From Bacteroidota bacterium (GTDB lineage Bacteria; Spirochaetota; Spirochaetia; JABMQR01), in assembly GCA_013202335.1 (NCBI GenBank), contig JABMQR010000256.1:1-31883 (forward strand): a stretch of DNA of 31,883 nt. Direction: 5' to 3'. This document shows, piece by piece, positions 29,747-31,883 of the stretch. The notes beneath the pieces were generated by a model. The model saw only the letters and a list, made by a program, of their open reading frames with translations, made no database searches and was not told the DNA's origin. Positions within the stretch are counted from its first letter, which is position 1. Each line of letters begins with the position of its first letter. Both the position numbers and the translations under genes were made by a program.

Positions 29747-30220
29747 GTGACGCAGGGTCACCAAAGAGTTGTTAAGATTACTAAAACTATATTTCTTACC
29801 TCGATTAATTTTGATGAATCTAGCCTATTGTACTCATATATCAGAGATCTTCAGGATTCTGTAATTCGGAGGATTTTAATAAATATTGATATAGATAGAT
29901 TTGAAATTCAAGAGAGTTTTGATCATATGCATCTGCCGGAAATTTATGCTGTGAATTCTCCTGATAATGCAATAATTCTTGAGTGGTGGTTATTTGAAGC
30001 GGTTGACCCGTTTGAAATTATTGATGATTTTGCACCTGAGAATATTAAAAGAAATCAACAAATTGAATACCGATTCTCTCACTATCAGAGGGGAGATGGA
30101 TTGTCCCGGATAATTGACCGGGGGATGCTGCTGTCCGAGGATCTTCCCGGGAAATGGAAGGAAGAAGAACGGGTAATTATTAATCTGGTTGATTTTCTTC
30201 AACAGTATCACTTTACCTAA
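29747..30220 (+). CDS. Hypothetical protein facing the XRE regulator
   Basis: Up to 157 residues from a GTG at 29747; the start is uncertain because no ribosome-binding site is visible and the next ATG is about 57 codons in. The protein is acidic, with no signal peptide, no membrane helix and no motif I know. Two notable stretches are INIDIDRFEIQESFDHMHLPEIYAVNSPDNAIILEWWLFEAVDPFEIIDDF and YRFSHYQRGDGLSRIIDRGMLLSEDLPGKWKEEERVIINLVDFLQQY. The balanced composition and long frame support a real gene. Its position opposite a small HTH protein may mean joint control. Confidence 0.6.
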   Translation: MTQGHQRVVKITKTIFLTSINFDESSLLYSYIRDLQDSVIRRILINIDIDRFEIQESFDHMHLPEIYAVNSPDNAIILEWWLFEAVDPFEIIDDFAPENIKRNQQIEYRFSHYQRGDGLSRIIDRGMLLSEDLPGKWKEEERVIINLVDFLQQYHFT

Positions 30221-30251
30221 ATAGCCCCCCTATCTTTATTACCTGCCTATC

Positions 30252-30280
30252 TTGAATTATGCGGAAATCTCAGGTATAAC
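30252..30280 (+). promoter_or_regulatory. Likely gltX promoter
   Basis: TTGAAT (30252-30257), 17 bases, TATAAC (30275-30280). A second TATAAT lies at 30297-30302 without a matching -35. Transcription from the first would start some 75 bases before the gltX ATG. Confidence 0.5.
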
Positions 30281-30362
30281 AACAAACACAAGATAGTATA
30301 ATTTGCATGTGGTTGTTTTTGCCAAAAAGAACCGCTATCTAACAAGAGGAAACCATATAAGT

Positions 30363-31838
30363 ATGAGTGTACGAGTACGATACGCACCGTCCCCTACAGG
30401 GCTTCAGCACATAGGCGGCATCAGAACTGCTTTATTTAACTATTTTTATGCCCGTTCTCAGGGTGGAAGCTTCATATTGCGGATTGAGGATACAGACCGG
30501 GAAAGAACAACAGATGAGGCTGTTCAGGATCTCTATGATATGCTTAATTGGCTTGGAATAACCTGGGATGAAGGTCCGGAGAAGGGCGGGAAGTATGGTC
30601 CCTATGTACAATCTGAACGAAGTGAACTCTATCGAAGTTATACAGAAAAATTGATTGCTGATGGGAAAGCCTATCGCTGTTATTGTACTTCAGAGCGCCT
30701 GAATGCACTTCGGGAGGAGCAGGAACGTACCAGGAGCAAAGAGAAAGGATATGACCGCCACTGCAGGGATTTGGATGATGATGCGCGCTCTGAAATAGAA
30801 AAAAGCGGCAAACCCTATGTGGTACGTCTTAAAGTCCCGCTTGATGGGAAAACATCGTTTGATGATGTTCTTATGGGTAAAATTTCCCGTAAAAACAAGG
30901 ATGTCAATCCTGATCCGGTACTTATGAAATCTGACGGATTTCCTACCTATCATTTGGCAAATGTTATTGATGATCATTTGATGGGGATTACCCATATCAT
31001 GCGTGCACAGGAGTGGATACCCTCAGGCCCACTTCATATTTTACTTTATGAAGCCTTCGGCTGGGAGCCGCCCAAGTACTGTCATTTACCTATGGTGATG
31101 GGTAAGGATGGTCAAAAACTTTCAAAAAGACACGGTTCAACAGCGGTTAGGGACTTTATGAATGATGGATACTTGCCTGAGGCTGTAATAAATTATATTA
31201 GTCTTCTTGGTTGGGCCTATGATGATAAAACAGAGTTTTTTACCCGCGAAGAGTTGGAAAAAGTATTTAGCCTTGAAAAAATAAATAAAGCACCCGGTGT
31301 TTTTGATTATAAGAAACTTGATTGGTTTAACGGAATGTATATACGGCAAAAATCAGCTGCGGAGCTTCGGAATCTGATTATCCCGTTTCTTGTTCGGGAT
31401 GGTATTATTTCAAATCCGCCTACTGATGATCAGGAGAAGGTTATTGGTAATATGATTCCGCTGATTCATGAACGAATGAAAAAATTAAGTGATGTCTCGG
31501 AGATGACCAGGTTTCTTTTTCAGGATATAGAAACACCAAATCCTGAAGATGTTATTCCCAAAAAGGCGGATGCTGCAAAGGCACTTGAAATTTTGCACCT
31601 GTCAAAGGACCTTTTGTCAGGTCTTTGGAATCAAGGTGATGGAGATATGGATCAGTTATTCCGGGATACAGCTGCAAAAATAGGTGTGGGACTTGGAGCC
31701 TTGTTAATGCCGATTCGGGCTGCTGTAACGGGAAGCAGAATATCGCCGCCATTATTTGAGTCGGTTAAGTTGCTGGGAAAAGAGAAAACTCTGGAAAGAA
31801 TTAACAATACAATACTAAAATTGGAACAAGAGGTGTAA
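30363..31838 (+). CDS. gltX: Glutamyl-tRNA synthetase
   Basis: 491 residues from the ATG at 30363 (MSVRVRYAPSPTGLQHIGG), with AGAGG about 14 bases upstream; an ATG at 30303 would add 20 residues not seen in the family. This class I enzyme charges tRNA(Glu). The HIGH motif is HIGG in PSPTGLQHIGGIRTALFNYFYAR, followed by FILRIEDTDRERTT. The KMSKS loop is GKDGQKLSKRHG at about residue 250. Full length with an intact anticodon-binding part (WFNGMYIRQKSAAELRN ... LMPIRAAVTGSRISPPLFESVKLLGKEKTLERI). The last motif, PIR.A.TG, is typical. It ends 3 bases before the next start, so the two synthetase genes form an operon. Confidence 0.97.
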   Translation: MSVRVRYAPSPTGLQHIGGIRTALFNYFYARSQGGSFILRIEDTDRERTTDEAVQDLYDMLNWLGITWDEGPEKGGKYGPYVQSERSELYRSYTEKLIADGKAYRCYCTSERLNALREEQERTRSKEKGYDRHCRDLDDDARSEIEKSGKPYVVRLKVPLDGKTSFDDVLMGKISRKNKDVNPDPVLMKSDGFPTYHLANVIDDHLMGITHIMRAQEWIPSGPLHILLYEAFGWEPPKYCHLPMVMGKDGQKLSKRHGSTAVRDFMNDGYLPEAVINYISLLGWAYDDKTEFFTREELEKVFSLEKINKAPGVFDYKKLDWFNGMYIRQKSAAELRNLIIPFLVRDGIISNPPTDDQEKVIGNMIPLIHERMKKLSDVSEMTRFLFQDIETPNPEDVIPKKADAAKALEILHLSKDLLSGLWNQGDGDMDQLFRDTAAKIGVGLGALLMPIRAAVTGSRISPPLFESVKLLGKEKTLERINNTILKLEQEV

Positions 31839-31841
31839 TGC

Positions 31842-31883
31842 ATGAGCAAAGTAACTATGGAAAAAATCGTATCTCTCTGCAAA
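31842..31883 (+). CDS. glyS: Start of a probable glycyl-tRNA synthetase (cut by window end)
   Basis: Only 14 codons are present: MSKVTMEKIVSLCK. The MEKIVSLCK stretch is the way the dimeric glycyl-tRNA synthetases of spirochaetes and related bacteria begin (MEKIVSLCKRRGFIF...). GAGG lies about 9 bases before the ATG. Linkage to gltX with a 3-base gap supports a tRNA-synthetase pair. The call is based on a short fragment. Confidence 0.6.
   Translation, partial: MSKVTMEKIVSLCK

Overview
The window looks like chromosomal DNA of a free-living spirochaete or a close relative. It is moderately AT-rich and encodes a double-membrane cell: three lipoproteins with lipoboxes and two predicted outer-membrane barrels. 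It also carries a membrane-bound LuxR-type regulator, a bacterial tyrosine kinase with its phosphatase, and a gltX gene followed by what reads as the start of glyS. The assignment rests on protein style and gene content, not on a marker gene, so it is moderate. I see no rRNA, tRNA, CRISPR array, transposase or prophage.

Layout. 1-5.4 kb: a coiled-coil lipoprotein with a G8 tract in its ribosome-binding region; an HMG-CoA-lyase-like/homocitrate-synthase-like enzyme fused to a PDC/Cache-like sensor domain; a YbgC-type thioesterase; a repeat-rich spacer; a six-helix membrane protein; a PAS-GGDEF protein. 5.5-9.6 kb: a C11 (clostripain-type) lipoprotein, a small lipoprotein and an esterase-fold protein that has lost its serine nucleophile. 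These are followed by a scar that joins the first codons of an alpha-glucosidase to the tail of a second copy of the small lipoprotein. A YbjQ-domain membrane protein faces them. 9.7-18.5 kb: a Wzi-like outer-membrane protein, a TPR protein, a GH2 glycosidase, azlCD, a possible small RNA, a second barrel protein and a membrane TPR protein. 18.9-24.8 kb: a surface-polysaccharide block of PfkB-type sugar kinase, mannose-1-phosphate guanylyltransferase, Wzz/BY-kinase and CpsB-type phosphatase. 24.9-26.8 kb: an AAA ATPase plus RloB-like pair resembling two-gene phage-defence systems. 26.9-31.9 kb: 7TM-LuxR regulator, an alpha/beta hydrolase behind a structured leader, an in-frame fragment of another hydrolase, a small XRE regulator facing an unknown gene, gltX and the start of glyS.

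The most unusual non-coding signal is a family of about 62-65 bp inverted-repeat elements. Their ends are GAAGTTT(CC/TT)GA and its complement, and they occur five times between 3.4 and 18.7 kb, only between genes. Each copy sits next to one or more further hairpin modules, and some modules are shared between copies in the same order. This points to a composite, modular, possibly mobile or RNA-active repeat. The two gene scars (about 8.8-8.95 kb and 29.23-29.37 kb) show recent loss by deletion.
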